64,000 nt of DNA from Myxococcota bacterium. Its GTDB lineage: Bacteria > Myxococcota > B64-G9. Shown piece after piece: positions 49,297-60,208 of this stretch; the first letter of the stretch is position 1; each line of letters begins with the position of its first letter. The stretch covers positions 434,001 through 498,000 of the forward strand of contig JAKLGA010000003.1 in NCBI GenBank assembly GCA_022710975.1, read 5' to 3'. A model generated the notes under the pieces. The model saw only the letters and a list, made by a program, of their open reading frames with translations, was not told where the DNA came from and did not search any database. The position numbers and the translations under genes were made by a program.

Positions 49297-50361
49297 TCAA
49301 GACGGCGACGGCGATCCGGATGGCTGGGTCGGGGTCTGTCCGGCGTCCGCCGGGGGGGCCGTCTCGCGGCGCTCCTGCCCGGCGCGCCTGCGGACCAGCG
49401 CCACGAGCAGCACCACGCCCACGAGCGCCACGCCCATGGAGATGAGCTGGCTGGTGGACAGGAGCTCCGGCCGGGCGTCGCCGAACAGATCGAGCCGCAC
49501 GAGCATCCCGCGCTCGACGTCGCCGCGGAACATCTCGCCGACGCTGCGCAGGATGGGGTAGAGGATCAGGTAGCTGATCAGCACCTGGCCGTGGAAGCGC
49601 TTGCGGGTGCGGATGAGCAGCAGGGCGAAGAAGATCAGCAGCTCGCCGACGGACTCGTACAGCTGGGTGGGGTGGAGCGGGATGCCGAGCATGTTGCTCT
49701 TGGCCACCACCGTGCCGGTGGCGGTGAAGATCGCACCGAAGGACTCGCTCCCGGTGGGGTAGCCGTGGCAGCAGCCGGCCGAGAAGCAGCCCAGCCGGCC
49801 GAAGGCGTGCCCGATGGCCACCGAGGGGATGACGATGTCGGCGATGCGCAGGAACGAGACGCCCTTGCGGCGGCAGAACCAGAGCGAGGCCAGCACCGCG
49901 CCGATGAAGCCGCCGTAGAACACCAGCCCGCCCTGCCACACCTTCAGCACCAGCCACGGATCGGCCGTGTAGTCGTCGAGGTTGACGATGATGAACAGCA
50001 CCCGGCTGCCGATCATGGAGGCGATCAGCACCCAGAAGCTGAGGTCCAGGACCACGTCCGGGGACAGGCCCTCGCGGCGCGCCTGGCGGGCGCCCAGGTA
50101 GATGCCCACGGCGAAGCCGAGCGCGATCATCACCCCGTAGGTGTGCAGCTTGAACTCGTAGCCCGGGCCGGCCGCGTAGGCGAGCCCGCGGGCCAGCAGG
50201 TACAGCCCGGCCCAGAACAGGAACCCGCGCGGGTCGAAGCCGGGCCGCCGGAAGCGCCACAGGTAGAGGCCGCCGAGCGCCAGCGCGGTCAGGCCGAGCT
50301 CCAGCCACCCCAGGTGCCCCAGGAACTCGGGGAAGCGGAACTCGAGCAGCACCGGATGCAT
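49297..50361 (-). CDS. lgt: Prolipoprotein diacylglyceryl transferase, longer paralogue
   Basis: The 354-residue membrane enzyme adds diacylglycerol to the lipobox cysteine of prolipoproteins. The Lgt signature is present as GHAFGRLGCFSAGCCHGYPTG, with LVFYGGFIGA before it and LHPTQLYES after it. It is about 80 residues longer than its neighbour because of an extra N-terminal region with two hydrophobic segments. The C-terminus is a hydrophilic Ala/Pro/Thr tail. GAGGG precedes the ATG, 8 bp after the second lgt gene. Last gene of the ileS-lspA-lgt-lgt unit. Confidence 0.92.
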   Translation of the reverse strand: MHPVLLEFRFPEFLGHLGWLELGLTALALGGLYLWRFRRPGFDPRGFLFWAGLYLLARGLAYAAGPGYEFKLHTYGVMIALGFAVGIYLGARQARREGLSPDVVLDLSFWVLIASMIGSRVLFIIVNLDDYTADPWLVLKVWQGGLVFYGGFIGAVLASLWFCRRKGVSFLRIADIVIPSVAIGHAFGRLGCFSAGCCHGYPTGSESFGAIFTATGTVVAKSNMLGIPLHPTQLYESVGELLIFFALLLIRTRKRFHGQVLISYLILYPILRSVGEMFRGDVERGMLVRLDLFGDARPELLSTSQLISMGVALVGVVLLVALVRRRAGQERRETAPPADAGQTPTQPSGSPSPS

Positions 50362-50369
50362 GTGTTCCC

Positions 50370-51188
50370 TCAGCCGGGCGCGGAGCGGGCCCGCCGCGCG
50401 GCGCGGCGCTGGAGCCACACCAGGCCTGTCAGCGCGGCGAGGAGCAGCGGGATGGAGATCACCTGGGAGGAGGACAGCGCGCCGCCGAACCAGGCGCCGC
50501 GGTTGTCGCCGCGCAGGAACTCTAGCAAGAAGCGCGCGGACGAGTAAAGCGCCAGGAAGCTCAGGAACACCTGCCCCTCGAAGCGCCGCCAGCGGCGCTT
50601 CTGCACCCACAGCAGGCCGAACAGCAGCAGCGCCACGCCCGCCTCGTAGAGCTGGGTGGGGTGCAGCGGGACCCCCAGCGGCCGCGCCAGGCTGGCCGGA
50701 TCGTCGAACACCACGCCCCAGCCCGCGCCCGACGGCGTGCCGTGGCAGCAGCCGGCCAGCAGGCAGCCCAGCCGCCCGAACGTCAGCCCCAGCGGCATGA
50801 ACACGCCGATCAGATCGAAGGTGCGCCCCACGCCCAGGCCGGGCCGGCGGGTGAACCACAGCGCCACCGGCAGCGACAGCAGCAGCGCCCCGTAGTAGGC
50901 CAGGCCGTTCCACAGCTTGAAGATGTCCAGCGGGTGCGCGAGGTAGTAGGTCAGGATGGGCTCGCCCGGCGCGAGCGGGTTGTCCTCCGCCAGCACGTGC
51001 ATCAGCCGCGCGCCCAGGATGCCGGTCAGCAGCATCAGCAGGCACAGGTCGAGGAAGCGGTTGCCGTCCAGGCCGTCGCGGCGGGCCTCGCGCCAGGCCA
51101 GGTAGAAGGCGGCCATCAGGCCGATCATCAGGAACGCCCAGTAGGACGGGACGCGGAGCTCGCCGAAGGCGAACAGCCAGGGCCGCAA
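50370..51188 (-). CDS. lgt: Prolipoprotein diacylglyceryl transferase, shorter paralogue
   Basis: The 272-residue product has the usual Lgt length. The signature FGRLGCLLAGCCHGTPSG, the LAYYGALLLSLP segment and LHPTQLYEA are all present, with about seven membrane segments. It starts at TTG, 7 bp after the lspA stop, with GTGAGG upstream. Having two lgt genes side by side is unusual; either could be the main enzyme. Confidence 0.92.
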   Translation of the reverse strand: MRPWLFAFGELRVPSYWAFLMIGLMAAFYLAWREARRDGLDGNRFLDLCLLMLLTGILGARLMHVLAEDNPLAPGEPILTYYLAHPLDIFKLWNGLAYYGALLLSLPVALWFTRRPGLGVGRTFDLIGVFMPLGLTFGRLGCLLAGCCHGTPSGAGWGVVFDDPASLARPLGVPLHPTQLYEAGVALLLFGLLWVQKRRWRRFEGQVFLSFLALYSSARFLLEFLRGDNRGAWFGGALSSSQVISIPLLLAALTGLVWLQRRAARRARSAPG

Positions 51189-51195
51189 GCGGGCC

Positions 51196-51777
51196 TCACT
51201 TCTTGCGGCCGGGGGAGGCCCCGGCCTGGGCAGGTTTCTTGGCGAACAGCAACTCGAGGAACAGCAGCGCCACCCCGACGCTGATGCCGATGTCCGCGAT
51301 GTTGAAGGTCGGCCAGTGGTGCTCGCCGGCCGACAGGGTGGTGAGCCCCAGATCGAGCGGCGAGTCGAAGCGCACGTACCAGTCGATGAAGTCGACCACC
51401 CGCCCCTGGTAGATGCGGTCGATCAGGTTGCCCACCGCCCCGGCCAGCACCAGCGCGAAGGCCACCGGCAGCAGGCGCTTGTCCTCCTCCATGCGCCGCA
51501 CGAAGTAGAGGATCAGCCCGATGGCCAGCAGGGTGACCACGATGAAGAAGGGGATGCGCACGGCCGGGGACCAGGCGTTGCCCAGGCCCCAGGCCGCGCC
51601 GGCGTTCTCCGCGTACTTCAGGCGGAAGAAGCCGTCGATCACCGTCAGGAAGCGCTCGCCCGGGTCGGGCGCGGAGACCAGCGGCTGCAGGCCGATCTTG
51701 GCCGCGATCTTGGTGGCCTGATCGGCCAGCACCACCGCCGGGACGGTGATGGCCAGGATGAGGTACTTGGTCTTCAC
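51196..51777 (-). CDS. lspA: Lipoprotein signal peptidase (signal peptidase II)
   Basis: The 193-residue product is slightly longer than usual (about 160). It has four membrane segments and the family motifs DQATK (19-23), NAGAAWGL (about 58-65), GNLIDRIYQGRVVDFIDW with the first catalytic Asp, and FNIADIGISVG with the second. It cleaves the signal peptide of diacylated prolipoproteins in the inner membrane. The start is GTG, 7 bp after the ileS stop. Its position between ileS and lgt gives a compact lipoprotein-maturation operon. Confidence 0.96.
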   Translation of the reverse strand: MKTKYLILAITVPAVVLADQATKIAAKIGLQPLVSAPDPGERFLTVIDGFFRLKYAENAGAAWGLGNAWSPAVRIPFFIVVTLLAIGLILYFVRRMEEDKRLLPVAFALVLAGAVGNLIDRIYQGRVVDFIDWYVRFDSPLDLGLTTLSAGEHHWPTFNIADIGISVGVALLFLELLFAKKPAQAGASPGRKK

Positions 51778-51784
51778 CGCGCCC

Positions 51785-54598
51785 TCACTTCCCGGCCCGC
51801 GCCAGGGCCTCGGCGCAGCGGGTGCACAGCTCGGGCGCGCGCGCGTCGCGGCCCACGTCCGCGCGCCGGTTCCAGCAGCGCGGGCACTTGGGATCGGGCG
51901 AGGCCTCGACGTGCACCCGCAAGCCCGGCACCAGCTCGGAGGCGGTGGCGCCCTCGGGCAGCGGGGCGTCGAGCTCCAGCCGGCCCACCTTGAGCAGATC
52001 GAGCAGGTCCGCGCCGAAGGAGTCGAGCAGCGCGCGGGTCTCGGGCGGGGCCGCCAGCCGCACCAGCGCCTCCAGGCTGTCCTTCACCCGGCCCGCCTGG
52101 CGGGCCTCCTCGAGGGCCTTGTTCACCTCGGCCCGCAGCTTGCGCAGCTCCGCGAAGCGCTGCAGCAGCCCGGCGTCGCCCGGCCGCTCCTCGCCGGTCG
52201 GCAGCGGGCAGAGCAGCACGGAGGTGGGCCGCCCGGCCTGGGCGGGCAGGTAGCCCCAGGCCTCCTCGGCGGTGAAGCTGAGGATCGGGGCCAGCATGGC
52301 CAGCAGCTCCTCGAGCGAGGCGTGCATGGCCGTCTGGGCCGAGCGCCGGGCGCGGTCGCCCGGGGCCATGGCGTACAGCCGGTCCTTGGTCACGTCCAGG
52401 TAGAAGGCCGACAGATCCACGGTGCACAGGTCCAGCAGCAGGTGGTAGATGGCGTGGAACTCGTAGTCCAGGTAGGCCTGGCGCACGCGGGCGCTGGCCT
52501 GGCGCATGCGCGCCCGCACCCAGCGGTCCACCTCCGCGAGCTCCGCCTCCGCGACGGCGTCGCGGGCCGGGTCGAAGTCGGACAGCACGCCCAGCATGAA
52601 GCGCACGGTGTTGCGGATCTTGCGGTAGGCGTCGGTCATCGGCCCCAGCATGCCGCGGGTGAAGCAGATGTCGGCGGTGTAGTCCACCGAGGAGAACAGC
52701 AGCCGCAGCACGTCCGCGCCGTGCTGCTGGATGACCTGCTCGGGCGCGATCACGTTGCCCAGCGACTTGCTCATCTTCTTGGCCTTCTCGTCGAGGATGA
52801 GCCCGTGGGTGAGCACCTGCCGGTAGGGCGCCTTGCCGCGCGTGCCGACCGCGGTCAGCAGCGACACCTGGAACCAGCCGCGGTGCTGGTCGGTGGCCTC
52901 CAGGTACAGGTCGCAGGGCCAGCCGAGCTCGGGCCGATGCTCCAGCACCGCCCGCTGGCTGACCGAGGAGTCGAACCACACGTCGAGGATGTCCTCCTCC
53001 TTCTCGAAGCGGGTGCCGCCGCACCGTGGGCAGGCCTGGCCAGGGGGCAGGAAGGACTCGACCGGCTCGGCGAACCAGGCGTCGCTGCCCGCCTCGCGCA
53101 CCCGGGCCGCGACGCGCTCGAGCACCTCGGGCGAGAGCCAGGCCTCGCCGCAGCCCTGGCAGTACAGGGCCGGGATGGGCACGCCCCAGGCGCGCTGGCG
53201 CGACAGGCACCAGTCGGGCCGGCCCGCGACCATGTTGTGCATGCGCGCCTGGCCCCAGGCGGGGATCCACTTCGCCTGGGCGATCTCCTCGAGCGCCCGC
53301 TGCCGCAGCCCGTGCGTGTCCACCCCCAGGAACCACTGGTCGGTGGCGCGGAAGATCAGCGGCGACTTGCAGCGCCAGCAGAACGGGTAGGAGTGGGAGA
53401 TCTCCTGGCTGCCCGCCAGCGCCCCCAGGCGCTCGAGGTGCTCGGTGATCGGCTTGTTCGACTCGAACACCGTCTTGCCCTCGTAGCCGGGCACCTGGGC
53501 GGTGAAGCGCCCGGCGTCGTCCACCGGCGAGAGGATCTCCAGCCCGTGCTTGCGGCCGCTCTCGAAGTCCTCCGCGCCGTGGCCCGGCGCCGTGTGCACG
53601 CAGCCCGTGCCGGCGTCGAGGGTCACGTAGTCGGCCAGGATGAGCAGCGAGTCCCGCTCCAGCATGGGGTGCCTGCAGCGCAGCCCCGCGAAGCGCGCGC
53701 CCGGGAGCTTCCGCCCGGCGGGCTCGGCGTCGGTCCAGCCGAGCGCCTCGCACACAACCGGCCGCAGGAAGTCGGCCATCAGGCACAGCTCGCCCGCGTG
53801 GCGCACGAACACGTACTCGTGCTCCGGGTGCAGCGCGATGGCCAGGTTGGCCGGGATGGTCCAGGGCGTGGTGGTCCAGATCAGCACCTTCGCCCCGTCG
53901 AGCGCCAGGCCGACCGCGTCCGCGAGCGCCCCCAGGCCGGGGTCGTCCGCGCGCAGGGCGAACTTCACGTAGATCGAGGGCGAGGTGTGGTCGTGGTACT
54001 CCAGCTCCGCCTCGGCCAGCGCCGTGCGGCAGGTGGCGCACCAGTGGATCGGCCGCTGGCCGCGGTAGACGTACCCGCCGCGCACCAGGTCCCCGAGCGC
54101 CGCCACGGTCTCGGCCTCGTAGGGGTAGCTCATGGTGATGTAGGGGTGGTCCCAGTCGCCCACGCAGCCCAGGCGCTTGAACTCCTGGCGCTGGGTGTCG
54201 AGCCACTTCTCGGCGTACGCCCGGCAGCGCTTGCGGATCTCGAGCTTGGGCAGCTCGCGGCCCTGGGCCCCCAGCTCCTTGACCACGTTGTGCTCGATGG
54301 GCATGCCGTGGCAGTCCCAGCCCGGCACGTAGGGCGCGTCGAAGCCGCTCATGGAGCGCGATTTGACGATGAAATCCTTGAGGATCTTGTTGAGCGCGGT
54401 GCCGAGGTGGACGTGCCCGTTGGCGTAGGGAGGCCCGTCGTGCAGCACGAAGCGGGGCGCCCCGCGGGTGCGGGCCACCATGCGCCCGTACACGTCCTCG
54501 GCCAGCCAGCGCTCCAGGACGCGGGGCTCGAGCTGGGCCAGCCCGGCCTTCATGGGGAAGTCGGTCCTGGGCAGGTTCAGCGTGCTCTTGTAGTCCAC
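51785..54598 (-). CDS. ileS: Isoleucyl-tRNA synthetase
   Basis: The 937-residue class I synthetase has the HIGH box as GHVHLG (about 61-66), the editing domain with WTTTPWT, the KMSKS loop (about 602-606, KKMSKSLGN) and a C-terminal zinc-binding region CPRCWNRR followed by CTRC. It charges tRNA-Ile in the cytoplasm. The GTG start at 54598 has AGAGGAG upstream. It is the first gene of the operon, with a promoter at 54622-54650; no T-box leader is visible. The ileS-lspA pairing is common in proteobacteria. Confidence 0.97.
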   Translation of the reverse strand: MDYKSTLNLPRTDFPMKAGLAQLEPRVLERWLAEDVYGRMVARTRGAPRFVLHDGPPYANGHVHLGTALNKILKDFIVKSRSMSGFDAPYVPGWDCHGMPIEHNVVKELGAQGRELPKLEIRKRCRAYAEKWLDTQRQEFKRLGCVGDWDHPYITMSYPYEAETVAALGDLVRGGYVYRGQRPIHWCATCRTALAEAELEYHDHTSPSIYVKFALRADDPGLGALADAVGLALDGAKVLIWTTTPWTIPANLAIALHPEHEYVFVRHAGELCLMADFLRPVVCEALGWTDAEPAGRKLPGARFAGLRCRHPMLERDSLLILADYVTLDAGTGCVHTAPGHGAEDFESGRKHGLEILSPVDDAGRFTAQVPGYEGKTVFESNKPITEHLERLGALAGSQEISHSYPFCWRCKSPLIFRATDQWFLGVDTHGLRQRALEEIAQAKWIPAWGQARMHNMVAGRPDWCLSRQRAWGVPIPALYCQGCGEAWLSPEVLERVAARVREAGSDAWFAEPVESFLPPGQACPRCGGTRFEKEEDILDVWFDSSVSQRAVLEHRPELGWPCDLYLEATDQHRGWFQVSLLTAVGTRGKAPYRQVLTHGLILDEKAKKMSKSLGNVIAPEQVIQQHGADVLRLLFSSVDYTADICFTRGMLGPMTDAYRKIRNTVRFMLGVLSDFDPARDAVAEAELAEVDRWVRARMRQASARVRQAYLDYEFHAIYHLLLDLCTVDLSAFYLDVTKDRLYAMAPGDRARRSAQTAMHASLEELLAMLAPILSFTAEEAWGYLPAQAGRPTSVLLCPLPTGEERPGDAGLLQRFAELRKLRAEVNKALEEARQAGRVKDSLEALVRLAAPPETRALLDSFGADLLDLLKVGRLELDAPLPEGATASELVPGLRVHVEASPDPKCPRCWNRRADVGRDARAPELCTRCAEALARAGK

Positions 54599-54621
54599 GG
54601 CGGGCTCCTCTCGCGCCGCAG

Positions 54622-54650
54622 AAACTACGGGCCCATGCCAGCAAAGTCAA
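54622..54650 (-). promoter_or_regulatory. Sigma70-type promoter of ileS
   Basis: On the minus strand, TTGACT (54650-54645), a 17-bp spacer and TAGTTT (54627-54622). The start would be about 17 bp before the GTG. Confidence 0.6.
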
Positions 54651-54679
54651 GCTTTTCCGCCAGTTGGAGCGTCGTTTGC

Positions 54680-54709
54680 TTGCCCGGCCGCGGCGCGGCG
54701 TGCTAGCAT
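54680..54709 (+). promoter_or_regulatory. Sigma70-type promoter of the Cys-rich lipoprotein genes
   Basis: TTGCCC (54680-54685), an 18-bp spacer and TAGCAT (54704-54709), divergent from the ileS promoter. Confidence 0.45.
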
Positions 54710-54745
54710 GAGCCGTCGGCGGCCGCGCTGGCCGCGAGGGTGGAC

Positions 54746-55534
54746 ATGCGCTCCGGACTCCTCCTGCCCGTCGGATCGCTGGCCGCGTGCCTGTGGGGCG
54801 CGGGGCTGGGCTGCGGGCCCGCGCCCGAAGCCGAGCTCGGGGTGCGGCTGGTGCGGGCCGAGGGTGCGCTGGGCCCCCTGGCGAACGGGTTCGACCGGCT
54901 GCGGGTGGCCCGGGCGGTGTGCCAGATCGCGCTCCAGGACGGGACCCTGGTGGCCGCGGCCGAGGCGGACCTCGACGTGTCCACCGCGCCCGGGGGGCAG
55001 GCCCTGGCGCTCCGGCGGGTGCCGCCCGGCGGCGGGTACTTCGCCCGGGTGCTGGGGCTCGGGCTGGACGGGAGCGTGGCCGAGTGCGGCGCCAGCGGAC
55101 CGTTCTCGCTCGTGGCCGGGGAGCGCCGGGTGGTCACCATCGAGATCGGCGCGCCCGCGGCCGCCGATCCGGTCTGCGAGCGGCTGTGCACGGCGGACGC
55201 GGACTGCTCCGCGGGTCAGCTGTGCCCCTCGCCCTGCGCCCGGCTCGACCCGCCCGGGGAGTGCCTGCGGGCGCTGTGCGCGCCGTTCAACGTCGGGGCG
55301 GCCTGCGCGGCGGAGGCCGACTGCGCCGGGTTGCGCTGCCTGACGCCGGCCGAGAGCTACCCGGACGGCTACTGCACCGCGCGCTGCGCCGAGGACTCGG
55401 GCTGCCCGCCGGGCAGCCACTGCAAGGTCCTGGGCGGGTGGTGCCTGAAGGACTGCGCCGGCGCGGCCGACTGCCGCGCCGGCTACGCCTGCGCCCAGGT
55501 CTCGGGCGCCGCCCTGGGCTGCTTGCCCGAGTGA
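54746..55534 (+). CDS. Cys-rich lipoprotein 1
   Basis: The 262-residue product has a lipobox (GAGLGC, Cys near 23), a beta-rich domain at about 28-145 and then a Cys-rich module with the spacing CxxxxDCxxGxxC repeated several times (ERLCTADADCSAGQLCPSPC is one unit). These modules resemble Dickkopf/EGF-like repeats and should be disulfide-bonded outside the cytoplasm. The ATG at 54746 is used rather than GTG 54740 because GAGGG lies 5 bp upstream. It is followed 9 bp later by a larger Cys-rich protein, then Ser/Thr kinase 3. Confidence 0.85.
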   Translation: MRSGLLLPVGSLAACLWGAGLGCGPAPEAELGVRLVRAEGALGPLANGFDRLRVARAVCQIALQDGTLVAAAEADLDVSTAPGGQALALRRVPPGGGYFARVLGLGLDGSVAECGASGPFSLVAGERRVVTIEIGAPAAADPVCERLCTADADCSAGQLCPSPCARLDPPGECLRALCAPFNVGAACAAEADCAGLRCLTPAESYPDGYCTARCAEDSGCPPGSHCKVLGGWCLKDCAGAADCRAGYACAQVSGAALGCLPE

Positions 55535-55543
55535 GGGAGCGCC

Positions 55544-57370
55544 ATGCGCGCCGCCAGCCCAGCCAGCGCAGGTCCACGGTCGGGCGCCCTGCTGCTCGCC
55601 CTGCTGGCCGCGGGCTGCGGCGGCGACACCGCGCCCGGCGCGTGCAGCACGGATCGCGACTGCCCCACCGGGGCCTACTGCCTGTCCAGCCGCTGCCGGC
55701 CCTTCTCGGACGCCTGCGCCGTGGATGAGCACTGCCGGCCCGGGCAGGTCTGCCAGGAGGGCGTGTGCGTGGCGGGCTGCCGGCTGGACGACGAGTGCCC
55801 GGCGGGCCAGGCCTGCGTGCAGGGCGACTGCGTGGACGGGTGCCGCCAGGACGCCGAGTGCGGGCTGGGCGAGGTGTGCGACCCGGCCAGCCGCCAGTGC
55901 GCCGCGCCGGCCTGCGCCTCGGACGCGGGCTGCCCGATCGGTTTCGTCTGCCTGGAGGGCCGCTGCGCGCCCGAGGGCTGCCGCGTGGACGCGGACTGCC
56001 TGCCCGGGTGGAGCTGCCAGCCCGACGGCTCGTGCCTGCAGGGCGCCCGCTGCCTCACCGACGCGGAGTGCGTGGCCCCCGCGCGCTGCCTGGACGGCGC
56101 CTGCCAGGAGGTGGCCTGCCGGGTGGACGCCGACTGCGCGGCCGGGGCGGTGTGCCTGCCCGAGGGCTGCGTCGTGGGCGGGTGCCACTCGGTGGTGGAC
56201 TGCGCGCTCGGCGAGGTGTGCAGCCAGGGGCGCTGCCTCCGGCCCCAGTGCCAGGACGACGCGGGCTGCCCGGCCGGGTTCGTGTGCCGGGACCAGGCCT
56301 GCGTCGACACCCGCTGCCAGACGGACGCGGACTGCGCGGCCGGCCAGCGCTGCCTGGACGCGGGCTGCCACGAAGAGGAGTGCCTGCGGGACGAGCACTG
56401 CCCGGCGGGTTTCGTGTGCGCGGCGGGCGCCTGCCTCGATCCGCGCTGCCAGGTGGACGCGGACTGCCCGGCGGGCCAGCGCTGCCTGGACGCCGTCTGC
56501 CACGCGGAGGAGTGCCTGCGGGACGAGCACTGCCCGGCCGGGGAGAGCTGCGAGGCGGGCCGGTGCGAGCCGGGCACCTGCGATCTCATCGCCCAGGACT
56601 GCCCGGCCGGCGACAAGTGCAGCGTGGACGGGGACGGGCAGCCTGCGTGCGTCGCCGCCGGGGACGGCAGCCAGTGCCTGGACGGCACGGCGGACGACTG
56701 CCCGGCCGGCGAGCTGTGCACGGGCTACAGCGGCTACGCCTGCCACGACCTGTGCTCCACCCAGAGCGGCGCCGGCTGCGGCCAGGGCTCGGCCTGCGAG
56801 GGGCTGGACGGGCTGCCCGGCTACGGCACCTGCCAGTGCTCGCCGCTGTCCCAGACCTGCCCGGCGGGCGAGCGCTGCACGTTCGACCCCTCCGACACGC
56901 CGGTGTGCGCCGAGGCCGGCTCGGGCGCGGCCTGCTTCCAGGGCACCACGGACGACTGCCCGGTGGGCTACATGTGCGCCACCGCCGACGGGAGCACCTT
57001 CGACTGCTACGCCCTGTGCCTGGCCTCCTCGGGCGCCGGCTGCCCCGCCGGCGTGGACTGCTACGGCATGGCCGGCCTGAACGGCTATGGGCTGTGCGCC
57101 GGGGAGTGCAGCCCGGTGCGGCAGGACTGCGGCTACGGCTGGAAGTGCTCGCTTGCCGGCGCGGCCCCGGTCTGCTATTCCGACGATGGCTACTCGGGGC
57201 TGTGCGACGCGGGTTACAGCGACGACTGCCCGGCCGGGTACCAGTGCGTGGGCGACGGAACGGGTTACGCGTGCTACCGGCTGTGCAACATGTACACGGG
57301 CATCGGCTGCAGCGTGGGTGAGACCTGCGGCGGGCTGGTGGGCGTCGATCAGTGGGGAGTGTGCCTCTAG
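55544..57370 (+). CDS. Large Cys-rich repeat lipoprotein 2
   Basis: The 608-residue product has a lipobox (LLAAGC, Cys about 25). About a dozen copies of a 30-residue module follow, of the form CRxDADCPAGxxCxxGxC, then three or four longer 50-60-residue Cys modules (DDCPAGELCTGYSGYACHDLC type) in the C-terminal third. More than 80 cysteines make it a rigid, disulfide-stabilised extracellular or surface protein. Similar arrays are common in Myxococcota lipoproteins of unknown role. It lies 42 bp before Ser/Thr kinase 3. Confidence 0.9.
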   Translation: MRAASPASAGPRSGALLLALLAAGCGGDTAPGACSTDRDCPTGAYCLSSRCRPFSDACAVDEHCRPGQVCQEGVCVAGCRLDDECPAGQACVQGDCVDGCRQDAECGLGEVCDPASRQCAAPACASDAGCPIGFVCLEGRCAPEGCRVDADCLPGWSCQPDGSCLQGARCLTDAECVAPARCLDGACQEVACRVDADCAAGAVCLPEGCVVGGCHSVVDCALGEVCSQGRCLRPQCQDDAGCPAGFVCRDQACVDTRCQTDADCAAGQRCLDAGCHEEECLRDEHCPAGFVCAAGACLDPRCQVDADCPAGQRCLDAVCHAEECLRDEHCPAGESCEAGRCEPGTCDLIAQDCPAGDKCSVDGDGQPACVAAGDGSQCLDGTADDCPAGELCTGYSGYACHDLCSTQSGAGCGQGSACEGLDGLPGYGTCQCSPLSQTCPAGERCTFDPSDTPVCAEAGSGAACFQGTTDDCPVGYMCATADGSTFDCYALCLASSGAGCPAGVDCYGMAGLNGYGLCAGECSPVRQDCGYGWKCSLAGAAPVCYSDDGYSGLCDAGYSDDCPAGYQCVGDGTGYACYRLCNMYTGIGCSVGETCGGLVGVDQWGVCL

Positions 57371-57412
57371 CCCCCCGCGGGGCTCGGTCAGGGTCGGGAG
57401 AAAGGCGGAGTC

Positions 57413-60085
<2,673 letters not shown>

Positions 60086-60088
60086 CAG

Positions 60089-60208
60089 TGTCTAGTGGCG
60101 GGTGGCGGGTGGCGAGTTTAAACCAGCCACCAGACACCAGACACCAGACATCCCCTTCGGGGACTGCTCCGCGGCGCTCGCAGGGCTCGCTTGCTCCGCT
60201 GCCAGATA
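60089..60208. repeat. Composite heptamer element (CCAGACA type) between convergent genes
   Basis: Four heptads (TGTCTAG, TGGCGGG, TGGCGGG, TGGCGAG; 60089-60116), a 6-nt loop TTTAAA, and four heptads of inverse type (CCAGCCA, then CCAGACA three times; 60123-60150). A GC-rich core of about 51 bp with a CCCCTTCGGGG hairpin follows, then one more heptad CCAGATA (60202-60208). It fills the whole gap between kinase 3 and the dipeptidase gene. Confidence 0.8.

Noticed and set aside
54599-54745. T-box riboswitch in front of ileS
   Set aside because: The leader is about 17 nt and has no specifier loop or T-box sequence.
57370-57385. Stem AGCCCC/GGGGCT as a terminator before Ser/Thr kinase 3
   Set aside because: It has a short stem, a 4-nt loop and no T-run, and the gene spacing fits co-transcription.
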